Below are positions 17,961 through 27,194 of a stretch of DNA of 64,000 nucleotides, one piece after another. The notes beneath the pieces were generated by a model, which saw nothing but the letters and a program-made list of their open reading frames with translations, was not told the origin of the DNA and did not search any database. Source of the stretch: Flavobacterium resistens (GTDB lineage: Bacteria; Bacteroidota; Bacteroidia; Flavobacteriales; Flavobacteriaceae); NCBI RefSeq assembly GCF_900182645.1, contig NZ_FXTA01000005.1:248001-312000 (forward strand). The letters are read 5' to 3'. Numbering within the stretch: the first letter of the stretch is position 1; every line of letters begins with the position of its first letter. The position numbers were made by a program, and so were the translations under genes.

Positions 17961-19350
17961 TGAAAGATGCTAAAGTTGAAGCAATTCTTTTACTGGTTCC
18001 TTCTAAATCCTGCCCAATTTGCAAGTCGATCATAGCCTTTCTTTCCAACTCTCTTTCTTTAGGATGGTTCAATGCTAAATTAATCTGCTCGATGAGTTCC
18101 TTTTTATCTTTAGCAATTGTTACAGCATTTCCATCTATAACTTTTTTGTAATGCACATAATTTAGAAATCTTTGATCATTATAGAGTCCATTTTCCAAAT
18201 TCCCAAAAACAGTATTTACTACAGGTTTATCAAAAAGCATAAAATCAAGACTCATAGTTGAGCACATATTGATACTCAAGTCAGAATTTTCTAATAATGC
18301 TCGTAAATCCATAATATCTTCTTGACTAGGAATTCGTTGTGACCAGCTTTCTTGGTGATTTTCTCTTGTCAAAATCCATTTTGGAACATTCCAGATAATT
18401 TCTGGAAATTCGTCCCGAATTGCCTTAAATCTACTATCATCCTCAGCTGGACTGGTTCTAACTAAAAGCTGAGCTTCGGTATTAATTTCGTCATTTCGAA
18501 GTGCTTCTGCAATAGTTCTAATTACCAAGGGATCATTTGGTCCAATAGAAACATCTGCACAACTATAACAAATAATTTTTTTTGAAGGATCTAATCCAAA
18601 TTTTGAAATAAATCCTTCTCTTGATGATTTATATTTATCTAAAACATAAGGTTCAAACTGTGGCGTTCCAACAATATGAACATTTTCACTTTTTGCATTT
18701 GGATAAAAGTACAGCAACTCCTCTTTCATCAATTTGCTCCAAACTAAAAATTTATCGAATGTTCCAAGCATACGACCTTTTGAGGCCAGATTATCCCAAC
18801 TAAAAATAAAAGTACTTGTTGGAATTTTTAACTGAATAGCCGCATATAAAAACGGAGCCAAATATGGAGGCCTTTGATGTGTAAAAAACAAATGTGATGG
18901 TTTGTCTTCCTTTAATATTTCGAAGTATCTTTTAGTAATTTTATTTTTAGAAAAAGATAAAAATTGAAGTTTTTCTGCAAATAAAATGCTTGAAGTGGAA
19001 TTTACATATTTTGTAAAAAAATAAATTCCTTTAATGATAAGTGAGCGAGCAGAATTATTTCTAGGAAGACCTGAAACCAAGTTATCGTTCATTCCATAAA
19101 AATTTTTAAACTTTTGTAAATGCCCTAATTCCTTCCATTTTCTAAAAAACCAAGTGCCTTTCTTTTCAATAAATACTGGCAATTCGATTATTTCTAACTT
19201 TGGACTATTAAAATCATCAAAACAACTTTTTGGCAATCCAGAATAAATCACAATTTTATCAAATTGGGATAAAGCCTCTGTAATGAAATCGCTCATCACA
19301 AAATTTCTGAAACCTACGCCATCTGTTATTACGATTCCTAATTTCTTCAT
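17953..19350 (-). CDS. Putative GT-B-fold glycosyltransferase of unassigned family
   Basis: 465 residues that I cannot place in a named CAZy family. The start 'KKLGIVITDGVGFRNFVM' looks like a Rossmann N-domain, and a long basic, aromatic stretch spans residues 60-170. 'THQRPPYLAPFL' and 'TSTFIFSWDNLASKGRMLG' precede 'KFLVWSKLMKEEL'. The C-domain has 'KIICYSCADVSIGPN' and 'LLENSDLSINMCSTMSLDF', a pattern reminiscent of the donor domains of CDP-glycerol-type and UDP-glycosyltransferases. There is no signal peptide. Its position just downstream of asnB and the nonulosonate genes makes it one candidate for transferring that sugar, which is inference only. Confidence 0.6.
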   Translation of the reverse strand: MKKLGIVITDGVGFRNFVMSDFITEALSQFDKIVIYSGLPKSCFDDFNSPKLEIIELPVFIEKKGTWFFRKWKELGHLQKFKNFYGMNDNLVSGLPRNNSARSLIIKGIYFFTKYVNSTSSILFAEKLQFLSFSKNKITKRYFEILKEDKPSHLFFTHQRPPYLAPFLYAAIQLKIPTSTFIFSWDNLASKGRMLGTFDKFLVWSKLMKEELLYFYPNAKSENVHIVGTPQFEPYVLDKYKSSREGFISKFGLDPSKKIICYSCADVSIGPNDPLVIRTIAEALRNDEINTEAQLLVRTSPAEDDSRFKAIRDEFPEIIWNVPKWILTRENHQESWSQRIPSQEDIMDLRALLENSDLSINMCSTMSLDFMLFDKPVVNTVFGNLENGLYNDQRFLNYVHYKKVIDGNAVTIAKDKKELIEQINLALNHPKERELERKAMIDLQIGQDLEGTSKRIASTLASFND

Positions 19351-19369
19351 TTTTATAGTGTTTTATCTC

Positions 19370-19397
19370 ATTTTATTTGGCTCTTACCAAATAAAAT
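19370..19397. repeat. Perfect 11-bp inverted repeat in the asnB downstream gap
   Basis: ATTTTATTTGG (19370-19380) and its complement CCAAATAAAAT (19387-19397) enclose a 6-base loop in the 58-base gap between asnB and the gene at 17953. The stem is AT-rich and no U-run follows on the minus transcript, so it is not a convincing terminator. It could be an RNA processing or attenuation hairpin, or chance in AT-rich sequence. Confidence 0.4.
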
Positions 19398-19408
19398 AAA
19401 ACCTCTTA

Positions 19409-21139
19409 TCAAAGTATATTGTGTGTTTTAAAATTTGATCTTTTCAACATTTCATAAAAACTAATGCATTGCCAAATATGAAAACTAGATTGACTGTTTC
19501 CTTGAAAATAGCTCTCTAATTCCGTTTTCAAAACTTTATTATCAAACCAATCTGAATACTCTGATTTTTCTAAACCTGCAAAACATTGTGTTATCCATTG
19601 TTTTAAATCAACAGCCAACCATTCTCTTTGTGGTGTCTGCAATGGTCTTTTTGGTGCAAAAATTAATTCATCTTCAAAATACTCCGATGCAATTTCTCTC
19701 AGCATGAACTTAGAAATTCCATTTTTTATCTTATAATCCAATGGAAGAGAAAATGCAAATTCGACCAAACGATAATCTAAAAAAGGCTCTCTTAACTCTG
19801 TCGAAAAAGCCATTGAAATTCGATCATTAAATCGTAAAGCTCTTGGTATTTTGGTGTAAAATAAATCTCTATATTGTTTATTTAAAACTTCATCCTCAAA
19901 AGGCTTAGGATATGAAGGTTTTTCTGCTTTTGCTAAAAAAGATTCAGACAGCATTTGTGTTTTATACGGAGAATCTTGAACGCCTTGTATTGTGGCTTCA
20001 TTATTTTGAGTATAATAATCATAGCCAGCCCATTGTTCATCCATTCCTTGTCCGTCTAACAAAACCAAAATTTTGTCCTTTCTTGCTTGCTCAAAGATTT
20101 TGGCATAAGCCAATGTTGGAATTCCGCCATAGGGTTCGTCTTGCTGCCACTGCATTTTTTCGTTTAAATCTGGAACCTCATCAGCTTGCAAAAGAACTTT
20201 TACTAATGGATTTTGAGTATGTGAAATCATATTTTCGACCCAAGGCAACTCATCATAATCTACATTATTTGTATAAAACGTATAGGCATTGATTTTTGAA
20301 TTATCTTCCTGTTCATTAACTAAAGCCAGCAATACCGAACTGTCCAAACCACCACTAACGTTAAAACCAACAGGAACATCCGCTCTAAATCTTAGATTAA
20401 TACTATCTTTTAAAAGAGAAATATAATGTCTTTTGGCTTCATCAAAAGTTAGGTTTTGGGGTTGTTTTGCAACTTCTTTTTCAAAATAATACCATTTTTC
20501 AATTGATAGTTTTTGATTTTCAAATTCCAATAAAAAACCGCCAGGCAACTGCTCTACATTTGACCAAAAAGTTTCATTGGGCATACCATAAGAGCCAAAT
20601 GCAAAATAAGAAACCCAAACTTTTTCATTAGGCACTTTTTCAATTCCAGCAATATGCAATGCTTTTATTTCAGATGAGAAATAAAAAATGCCATTATGTA
20701 AACTGTAATAAAAAGGTTTTACCCCAAATCGGTCTCTTGCGGCAAATAATTTCTTTTCTTGTTTGTCCCAAATAGCAAAAGAAAACATCCCATTAAGTTT
20801 CTCCAAACAAGATTTTCCGTAAATAATATATGCTGCTAAAAGTACTTCTGTGTCTGATTCTGTTCTGAAATTGTATTGATCTTTTAAAGTCGTTTTAATC
20901 TCTAAATAATTATAAATTTCGCCATTAAAAACAATAGCAAAACGTCCCGAATTATCAATAAATGGCTGATTCGAATCTGAAGTCAAATCAATAATTGCCA
21001 AACGATTATGTCCCAAAGCAACAAAATCAGAATCAAAATATTTTTGAGTGGCATCTGGTCCTCGATGGCTTTGGACAGATAACATTTTATCTAATTGGCT
21101 TTCTTTATAATTACCAACAATTCCTGCAATACCACACAT
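19409..21139 (-). CDS. asnB: Glutamine-dependent asparagine synthetase-family amidotransferase
   Basis: Class II glutamine amidotransferase fused to an ATP-pyrophosphatase synthetase domain, 576 residues. Cys2 after the initiator Met is the expected nucleophile ('MCGIAGIVG'); 'SHRGPDA', 'LGHNRLAIIDL' and 'FNGEIYN' complete the glutaminase domain. The P-loop 'NVSGGLDSSVLLAL' and 'LLDGQGMDEQWAGYD' mark the synthetase domain. AsnB relatives in polysaccharide loci often amidate a sugar acid or supply nitrogen for amidino groups rather than make free asparagine. The 1-base overlap with neuA suggests a link to the nonulosonic acid here. A housekeeping role cannot be excluded. Confidence 0.85.
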   Translation of the reverse strand: MCGIAGIVGNYKESQLDKMLSVQSHRGPDATQKYFDSDFVALGHNRLAIIDLTSDSNQPFIDNSGRFAIVFNGEIYNYLEIKTTLKDQYNFRTESDTEVLLAAYIIYGKSCLEKLNGMFSFAIWDKQEKKLFAARDRFGVKPFYYSLHNGIFYFSSEIKALHIAGIEKVPNEKVWVSYFAFGSYGMPNETFWSNVEQLPGGFLLEFENQKLSIEKWYYFEKEVAKQPQNLTFDEAKRHYISLLKDSINLRFRADVPVGFNVSGGLDSSVLLALVNEQEDNSKINAYTFYTNNVDYDELPWVENMISHTQNPLVKVLLQADEVPDLNEKMQWQQDEPYGGIPTLAYAKIFEQARKDKILVLLDGQGMDEQWAGYDYYTQNNEATIQGVQDSPYKTQMLSESFLAKAEKPSYPKPFEDEVLNKQYRDLFYTKIPRALRFNDRISMAFSTELREPFLDYRLVEFAFSLPLDYKIKNGISKFMLREIASEYFEDELIFAPKRPLQTPQREWLAVDLKQWITQCFAGLEKSEYSDWFDNKVLKTELESYFQGNSQSSFHIWQCISFYEMLKRSNFKTHNIL

Positions 21140-21837
21140 TATTTCTGTTTATTTCGAATCATTATTTCTGCTTTTTCCCAATCTTGCATGGTATCAATAT
21201 TAATGTAGAATTCAGGATCAGATTCAATAAAAGCAGTACTCTTACCATATAAAGAATGTTCTTTTAGAATAACCTCCGTTTTGATAATATAAATACTCCC
21301 ATCTCTATGATATGCTTTAGGAAGTTCCTGTCTTCTGCTGATAATTTTGTCTTCGCCTGTAGCTATTTTTAAATTCCCTTCTGCGTTTACTTCAAATGTC
21401 CAATGCGGGTTATATTCATGTGGAACTTGTAAAACGGAAACCAAAGAATCACAATCACTTTTTATAAATTTTTCAATCGCCTGATTGACAAAAGAAACTG
21501 TTCTAAAAGGACTAGTAATTTGAAGAAGACAAACAGCATCAAAATAAATATTTTGAGATTGATACCATTCTAAAGTATGAATAATGACATCAATAGTAGG
21601 CGTATTATCTTCGGCTAAATACTTTGGCCTAGTAAATGGAACACTTAAACCTATCTTTTTGCCAGTTTCAATAATGGCCTCGTCATCACTGGATAGTATG
21701 ACATCTGAAAAACAATCAGATTTTAAAGCTATCTCAGCAGTATATTCTAGTAAAGGTTTACCTCCTAAGCTTTTTATATTTTTGCCAGGAACTCCCTTTG
21801 AACCGCCTCGAGCTGGAATTAAACCTAGAACTTTCAT
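21139..21837 (-). CDS. neuA: CMP-nonulosonate (N-acylneuraminate) cytidylyltransferase
   Basis: Activates a sialic-acid-like sugar with CTP to give the CMP-sugar used by transferases. The cytidylyltransferase signature 'IPARGGSKGVPGKNIKSLGG' lies at the N-terminus, followed by 'SDDEAIIETGKKIG', 'QITSPFRTVSFV' and 'RRQELPKAYHRDGSIYI'. The length of 232 residues fits the single-domain NeuA/LegF/PseF class. With neuC and neuB nearby it completes a route from UDP-GlcNAc. Neu5Ac, legionaminate and related sugars cannot be told apart from this sequence, so the symbol names the family. Confidence 0.88.
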   Translation of the reverse strand: MKVLGLIPARGGSKGVPGKNIKSLGGKPLLEYTAEIALKSDCFSDVILSSDDEAIIETGKKIGLSVPFTRPKYLAEDNTPTIDVIIHTLEWYQSQNIYFDAVCLLQITSPFRTVSFVNQAIEKFIKSDCDSLVSVLQVPHEYNPHWTFEVNAEGNLKIATGEDKIISRRQELPKAYHRDGSIYIIKTEVILKEHSLYGKSTAFIESDPEFYINIDTMQDWEKAEIMIRNKQK

Positions 21838-22823
21838 TAATTATAAAAAATATTAAAACTTTTTTTAATTATCTTTTTCCTAAACCCAAAATACTTATTG
21901 TACCACCAGTTATTCAACAAATTAATTGATTGAGTATTTTCGTGATTTTTAGTATTGGCTGATATTCTTTTATTTTCATTTTGCAAATCTATCATCCAAG
22001 TTTCTAATTTATTTCCCATATGAAAAGCATGGTTATTGTAGGTAGACAATCGAAGTTTTTTTGCTTTATCAATAGGGAAATCAACATAATCATTTTCAGA
22101 ACTTCCTCCAACAAGAGTTAAGGACGGATTTGTAGGTACAGTTTTAAATAAAATATCTCGATCAATTGTTAATACCTGGTGTCCGCTTCCAATATTAGCC
22201 TTACAATTATTACTTTCAACGACATTCCATTTATTGTCATTACGGTCTTCCAAATCCCAATTTATACTTGAAAGATATTTATTATATGCATCAAAATTTT
22301 CAGGAATAGCTATCCTCTTAAATTTAATTCGGCGCAATAAGATTTGCTTCAAAACAGATGATGTACCAAAATATAGGCCTTTTCTAACTGGAATAGGAGA
22401 TACTGCACCAACATTCGGAAAATTAGCAAAAATCTCTTTCGTTTTTTCTTGCCATCCGGTCGTAAAAAGAATATCTGAATCTGTAAGAGTAAGGTACTTT
22501 TCACGTGCACCTCTGGCCGCACCTATTAATGCATCAATTTTCCCAATATTTTGATTATGCGAAATTAGAGTATCTATTTTTTTTTCCTTTAAATACAAAT
22601 TTAAGTAATCAGATACTTTTTGGTATGAACCATTATTAACAACAGTAATGGCTGCATCTGAATTTATAGTTGAAATCAAAGAATTCAAACATGTTTTAAA
22701 AACTTCAAATGAATTTTCATAAAAGCCTTCTTCGCTTGGAATATAAACAACTACAATAATTCTATGATGAGTGTTTAAAAGTATCTTTTTTTCACTTTTT
22801 TGAGGGTTCCATCCAATTCTCAT
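21837..22823 (-). CDS. GT2-family glycosyltransferase
   Basis: A 328-residue GT-A protein set between neuA and neuC. After a short leader it has 'RIIVVVYIPSEEGFYENSF', 'AAITVVNNGSYQKV' and the DSD metal-binding site in 'YLTLTDSDILFT'. An acceptor-side 'GGSSENDYVDFP' takes the place of the ED motif. The one-base overlap with neuA (ATG/TAA) shows tight coupling to the nonulosonate genes. GT2 is not a recognised sialyltransferase family, so this need not be the enzyme that transfers the CMP-sugar. Confidence 0.8.
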   Translation of the reverse strand: MRIGWNPQKSEKKILLNTHHRIIVVVYIPSEEGFYENSFEVFKTCLNSLISTINSDAAITVVNNGSYQKVSDYLNLYLKEKKIDTLISHNQNIGKIDALIGAARGAREKYLTLTDSDILFTTGWQEKTKEIFANFPNVGAVSPIPVRKGLYFGTSSVLKQILLRRIKFKRIAIPENFDAYNKYLSSINWDLEDRNDNKWNVVESNNCKANIGSGHQVLTIDRDILFKTVPTNPSLTLVGGSSENDYVDFPIDKAKKLRLSTYNNHAFHMGNKLETWMIDLQNENKRISANTKNHENTQSINLLNNWWYNKYFGFRKKIIKKSFNIFYN

Positions 22824-22833
22824 TTTATTTGTA

Positions 22834-23994
22834 TTAGTACATTATAGTTTTATGAAATTGCAAAGGAACTTCTGTCAACAACTCAGCTATTTTCTCACCC
22901 GCTTTCCCATTTCCATATATGGATGAAGAAACCGCTTTTCCTTTTTTAATTGAATCTAAAATAGCATTTTCAATTTGTTCTTGCGAATAGTCCACATCAA
23001 CACTATTTCCTCCTCTATCTCTTCTGTTTTGGCGTGAACCAATATTGACTACTGGAACTCCCAAAAAAGCACATTCTCGAATTCCTACGCTTGAATTACC
23101 AATTAAGCAATCGCTATGCTTCAATAATTGCAGAAAATCCCTTCCTTCCATATTCTTGAAAAAGTGAACATTTGGCAAGAGATGTTGTTCTCTAAAAGCA
23201 CGAATTCCGGTTGAAGTCCCATCTGCTCCTGCATCGACATTAGGCCAAAACCAGAGTGTGGGTCTATCCAACTTATATATTGCTTCTAGCGTCGATTCTA
23301 TATGTTTTCGAGAATCTTTGTATTCAGTAGTTACCGGATGTTGCATAACAACCAAATAACCCTTTGACAAATCAGGTTTTGCTCCTACACCCCCGTATTT
23401 TTCATACGGATCAAAAGGAAGATTTTCGCTTTCAATTATTTCTTTTGCTAAATCTATTGAAGGACATCCTGTATTGAAAACCATTTCAGGATTTTCTCCT
23501 AATTTTATAACGCGTTCTTTAGCGCTTTCAGATGCAACAAAATGATAATCGGCTAATTTTGTGATTGAATGACGCACTTTTTCGTCAATATTTCCGGTTA
23601 CTTCCCCTCCTTGTATATGTGCTAAAGGAATATTCATGTAAGATGCTGCAATTGCCGTGGCCATTGTCTCGAAACGATCTGCAACGGTCACTGCTATATC
23701 TGGTTTCAAATTATCAAAAACGCTTGATAATTCTAAAATTCCAATTCCTGTTGTTTTTGCTGCGGCAGTTAAATTTTCGCCTTCCAAAACATTAAATACT
23801 CTTGCTGCAATTTTAAAACCATCTTTTTCAATATAATTTACCGCAGAGCCATATCGATCTAATAATGCTGATGCAGCAACAATCAATTGTAGTTCTAAAT
23901 CTGGATGATTGTCTATTGCTTCTAAAACCGTTTTTACACGACTGTATGATGGGCGAGCTGTAATTACTACAGCAATTTTTCTTTTTTGGTTCAT
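22834..23994 (-). CDS. neuC: Hydrolysing UDP-GlcNAc 2-epimerase (NeuC type)
   Basis: Converts UDP-GlcNAc (or a relative) to ManNAc plus UDP, the first committed step to nonulosonic acids. The 386 residues show 'VITARPSYSRVKTVLEAI', which is the NeuC version of the family start, 'VADRFETMATAIAASYMNIP', 'HIQGGEVTGNIDEKVRHS', and the nucleotide-binding 'LIGNSSVGIRECAFLGVPVV'. These separate it from the non-hydrolysing WecB at 27804. It overlaps neuB by four bases. If the substrate were the 6-deoxy-diacetamido sugar it would be LegG; no legB/legC pair lies beside it. Confidence 0.88.
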   Translation of the reverse strand: MNQKRKIAVVITARPSYSRVKTVLEAIDNHPDLELQLIVAASALLDRYGSAVNYIEKDGFKIAARVFNVLEGENLTAAAKTTGIGILELSSVFDNLKPDIAVTVADRFETMATAIAASYMNIPLAHIQGGEVTGNIDEKVRHSITKLADYHFVASESAKERVIKLGENPEMVFNTGCPSIDLAKEIIESENLPFDPYEKYGGVGAKPDLSKGYLVVMQHPVTTEYKDSRKHIESTLEAIYKLDRPTLWFWPNVDAGADGTSTGIRAFREQHLLPNVHFFKNMEGRDFLQLLKHSDCLIGNSSVGIRECAFLGVPVVNIGSRQNRRDRGGNSVDVDYSQEQIENAILDSIKKGKAVSSSIYGNGKAGEKIAELLTEVPLQFHKTIMY

Positions 23995-25007
23995 GTTAAA
24001 TCTTCTTCATTTAAAAAATCCCATTGTTTCATATCTGACCTAAGAGATCTACCTATAATGTCTTTGTATTTGCTGGCTAAAATACCAAATCCTTTTGGCT
24101 TTTTAGCTTCCAAATCTTCGAATTTTAGAATATGATTTTTAGGTAAATCTTTATTAATTGCTAATGATTTTTCAAAAATTTGTTTTAAAGGTTTTACTGC
24201 TTCAATATCATTTTTATCTATTGGGTTTGCGATCGCTTTTGCAATATTCCGAACAGATTCTACAAGTTCTTTTGTTTCAAGAAGCGTCAAAGAAGCTTTC
24301 GAATCAGGTCCGAAAAGTTCTCTGTCAAAAACAACGTGAAATTCTAATATTGATGCTCCTAATGCTGTAGCGGCAATACATGCTTCTTTTTTGGCAGAAT
24401 GATCTGAAAAACCAATTGAGACATTGTAACGTTTTTTTAATTCGTCAATAACATTTAAGCCATATTGTTCTGGTTCTGTCGGATAAGCTGTTGTACACTG
24501 CAAGATTGAAAAATCAACATTTCTCTCTTTTAAAAAACCAACTGTTTCATCTAATTCTGCATAAGAGCTCATTCCTGATGACAAGATAACTGACTTTCCA
24601 GTTTGGGCAATTTTTTCTAGAATCAAAAAATTGTTTACTTCTCCAGAACCAATTTTGTAGCATTTTACGCCAATTTCTTCCAACCATTCAACCGCTAAAT
24701 TGCTGAAAGGCGAACATATAAAATCCAGGCCAACCTCATCGCAATGTTCTTTGATTCCTTTCCATTGTTCTAGAGAAAACCCCATTCTTTTCCAATAATC
24801 AAATCGTGTTTTGTCTTCTAATGAAAATTTTACTCGGAAAGGTTCATATTCACTGCTTTCAGCTTCAGCAATATGCATTTGAAATTTAACTGCATTGACG
24901 CCGGTTTTTGCAATTGCATCAATATAGGAATACAATATTCCTAAACTGCCTTCGTGCGCTTGGCCAATTTCAGCAATAATATAAGGTGACGATTTGGTTA
25001 ATAACAT
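23991..25007 (-). CDS. neuB: N-acetylneuraminate synthase family protein (NeuB)
   Basis: Condenses an N-acylmannosamine-type sugar with phosphoenolpyruvate to form a nine-carbon nonulosonic acid. The TIM barrel starts with 'SPYIIAEIGQAHEGSLG' and contains 'NAVKFQMHIAEA', 'CSPFSNLAVEWLEEIG', 'YKIGSGEVNN', 'QCTTAYPTEPEQYGL' and 'GFSDHS'. A C-terminal antifreeze-like SAF domain follows from about residue 275 ('FEKSLAINKDLPKNHIL'). The length of 338 is normal. It is first of the neuB-neuC-GT2-neuA-asnB run. Choice between Neu5Ac, legionaminic and similar products is open. Confidence 0.9.
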   Translation of the reverse strand: MLLTKSSPYIIAEIGQAHEGSLGILYSYIDAIAKTGVNAVKFQMHIAEAESSEYEPFRVKFSLEDKTRFDYWKRMGFSLEQWKGIKEHCDEVGLDFICSPFSNLAVEWLEEIGVKCYKIGSGEVNNFLILEKIAQTGKSVILSSGMSSYAELDETVGFLKERNVDFSILQCTTAYPTEPEQYGLNVIDELKKRYNVSIGFSDHSAKKEACIAATALGASILEFHVVFDRELFGPDSKASLTLLETKELVESVRNIAKAIANPIDKNDIEAVKPLKQIFEKSLAINKDLPKNHILKFEDLEAKKPKGFGILASKYKDIIGRSLRSDMKQWDFLNEEDLT

Positions 25008-25040
25008 ATTTTTATGTCAGATTTATTCAAACAAAAGTAA

Positions 25041-25949
25041 CTATTTTTCAGGTTTCCAAAAGATTTTGGCATTTTCTAAATTTTGATATTCTCTATATTC
25101 CTCCATTGAAAGACGATTTGCATTTTTCATTATCTTAGGAAACAAAAACAAAACATTGAAAAGAGCAAAAACAAGTGCTTTTAATGCTTTAAAATCGCCT
25201 TTAAAAACTTTGCCTTTTAGTTGGATCCAGATAGAATACAACATTTTTCTTGGAATTTTAGCAATAGGATAAAATAGGAAATACAAATACCAGCCTGAAC
25301 GCAATGATCTTTGTAAGCGCAATGCATAATCTTTATTGTTTTTTCTACCTGAAATATCTACTCGATGATTTACTAAAACTTCTGGCAAATAATATATTTC
25401 CCATTTCTTTTTCAATAATTCGTAAGAAGCAAAATCTTCTTCGCCATAAAAAACAAACCATTCTGGATAATTTCGAATTTCATGCCATGCTTGCATTCGC
25501 CATACATGCGCACAACCCACAAAACTTTTCATTCTAACTATGTCTTCGTTAGTATAAGTCGAATTTGGGTTTGCTGTAGACCAAAAAACTCGAAATCCCA
25601 GTAAACCAGTTTTTTCATTTTTGGCAAAACAACTCTCAATTATTTCCAACGGTTTTTCTGTAACAAAATGAGCGTCATCATCTAATGAAATAGCAAAATC
25701 AGCTGTTGTTTCGTTTAGCATTTTGTTCCGGCAATACAGATATCCTTTAGAGATTTTGTTTGTATGCAAAATGATCTGCGGAAAATTCTCTTTTATAAAT
25801 TCTGTAGTTCCATCAGTAGATCCATCATCAAAAACAACACAAGTAACGTCCTCCCGATCTAACAAATACTGAATTTTTTGCAGTGTAAAACCTAAATCAT
25901 CTTTACGATTCTTGGTACTAATGAGGATTGAAAAGGTGACTTTAGTCAT
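25041..25949 (-). CDS. GT2-family glycosyltransferase
   Basis: GT-A enzyme of 302 residues: 'FSILISTKNRKDDLGFTLQK', 'CVVFDDGSTDGTTEFI', the DDD site in 'FAISLDDDAHFVTE', and the acceptor-side 'FYGEEDFASYELL'. A short hydrophobic segment near 215-225 and a basic C-terminus suggest peripheral membrane attachment. It is separated by 33 bases from neuB and coupled by a one-base overlap to the GT-B gene upstream. Donor unknown. Confidence 0.86.
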   Translation of the reverse strand: MTKVTFSILISTKNRKDDLGFTLQKIQYLLDREDVTCVVFDDGSTDGTTEFIKENFPQIILHTNKISKGYLYCRNKMLNETTADFAISLDDDAHFVTEKPLEIIESCFAKNEKTGLLGFRVFWSTANPNSTYTNEDIVRMKSFVGCAHVWRMQAWHEIRNYPEWFVFYGEEDFASYELLKKKWEIYYLPEVLVNHRVDISGRKNNKDYALRLQRSLRSGWYLYFLFYPIAKIPRKMLYSIWIQLKGKVFKGDFKALKALVFALFNVLFLFPKIMKNANRLSMEEYREYQNLENAKIFWKPEK

Positions 25950-27193
25950 TAGTTTAATAATTTATTAATCGTTTCTTTTAAATGTGCAACAGAAACATAT
26001 TCTTCCAAATCTTTTCGGTTTAAATCTAGATTATTTGGGTTTTGTTTCCATAACTGATATAATCTCTCTATTAAAGATGCTATTCTAGAGATATTATCCA
26101 CTTCTGACCAATATTCATAATCATTACCAAGCAGCCTTCTGGTTTCACTATAATAGGGAGCCAACGAAAGAATAATTTTGTTTGCTTCTATACAGTGTGG
26201 GAATTTAGCTGGAAGAAATGGGCTAATTTCTCCCTTTGCTTCAAGAATTATATTAATGGACACATTTTTTTGCAAATAATATACCTCATCAAATAGTTTA
26301 TTTCCGTTATAGATATATATTTCGGGACTATTTTTTGCATACTCTTCGAGCATATCAGTATGATACGATGCATTACCTAACAAAAGGAGTTTCGCATCTT
26401 TTTTTGCCTCCGAGTTTTGTTCCAAAAACATTTTAAAACCTTCTATCAAACCTCTTGGCGAACGCTGTTTCATTAAATTACCTGCGTGTAGCAAATTGAA
26501 TTTTTCTGGGTCAAAATAAGATGGGAAATTTTCGTTTTGGACTTCATATTTTTCATTTTGATGAGGAATTATTATACCAGTTTTGGAAAACTCCGGAAAA
26601 TAGCTACTCATCCATTCCTGTAACAACTGACTTGGGAAAGCGCTATATGCCGCTTTTTGTGCAAGTTCCTTAAAAAATAATTCTTTTCGAGCGTAATTAG
26701 GTTCAACCCAATTGTAAGGTCTCGGATAAAAATGGAAAGGATACGGATCATGAATATATGCCATCCATTTATTATGAAGCTCTGGAACTTTTAAAATTGC
26801 ATAATGTGATCTAAAACTAGCTCCTTTGCTTAAGGTAAGTACCAAATCGGGTTCAAAAGATTGTTTCATTACTGCTTTGCGTATGCTGTTTATATCATTA
26901 AAAAAAGTAAATGAAAAACCAAATCTTTTTTCTAAAAAAGGAGCAAGGTTCACTTTAAAATGTCGGCTGAAAACCCTTTGAAACCTGCTTAAAAAGTATA
27001 AAATACTCGATTTTATTTCAGGTATTTCAAATGTAATTACGTTTTTTAAGCTTATATTTTTACGTGTGTAATGATAAACCAAAATTTCAAATCCAGCTTC
27101 CTGCAAATTATTAATCAGAGCCACATTTGCTTTAGATCCGCTACTGTCTTCTATGTTTATAGAATCAACTACAATAAGTATTTTTTTTATCAT
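25949..27193 (-). CDS. GT-B-fold glycosyltransferase
   Basis: A 414-residue protein. 'KILIVVDSINIEDSSGSKAN' gives the N-domain and 'KFNLLHAGNLMKQRSPRGLI' opens a GT4-like donor domain. The usual EX7E is not clear: the equivalent region reads 'INIILEAKGEISPFLPAKFP' followed by 'CIEANKIILSLAP'. 'WMAYIHDPYPFHFYPRPYN' suggests acceptor contacts. It is therefore a divergent GT-B enzyme and the exact family is uncertain. The ATG at 27193 is 1 base from the acetyltransferase stop. Confidence 0.72.
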   Translation of the reverse strand: MIKKILIVVDSINIEDSSGSKANVALINNLQEAGFEILVYHYTRKNISLKNVITFEIPEIKSSILYFLSRFQRVFSRHFKVNLAPFLEKRFGFSFTFFNDINSIRKAVMKQSFEPDLVLTLSKGASFRSHYAILKVPELHNKWMAYIHDPYPFHFYPRPYNWVEPNYARKELFFKELAQKAAYSAFPSQLLQEWMSSYFPEFSKTGIIIPHQNEKYEVQNENFPSYFDPEKFNLLHAGNLMKQRSPRGLIEGFKMFLEQNSEAKKDAKLLLLGNASYHTDMLEEYAKNSPEIYIYNGNKLFDEVYYLQKNVSINIILEAKGEISPFLPAKFPHCIEANKIILSLAPYYSETRRLLGNDYEYWSEVDNISRIASLIERLYQLWKQNPNNLDLNRKDLEEYVSVAHLKETINKLLN

Positions 27194-27194
27194 C

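Noticed and set aside
19912..20292. 126-codon plus-strand open frame inside asnB
   Set aside because: It lies wholly antisense to a complete asnB with all motifs, has no recognisable domain, and similar antisense frames occur under many genes here as a result of codon bias.
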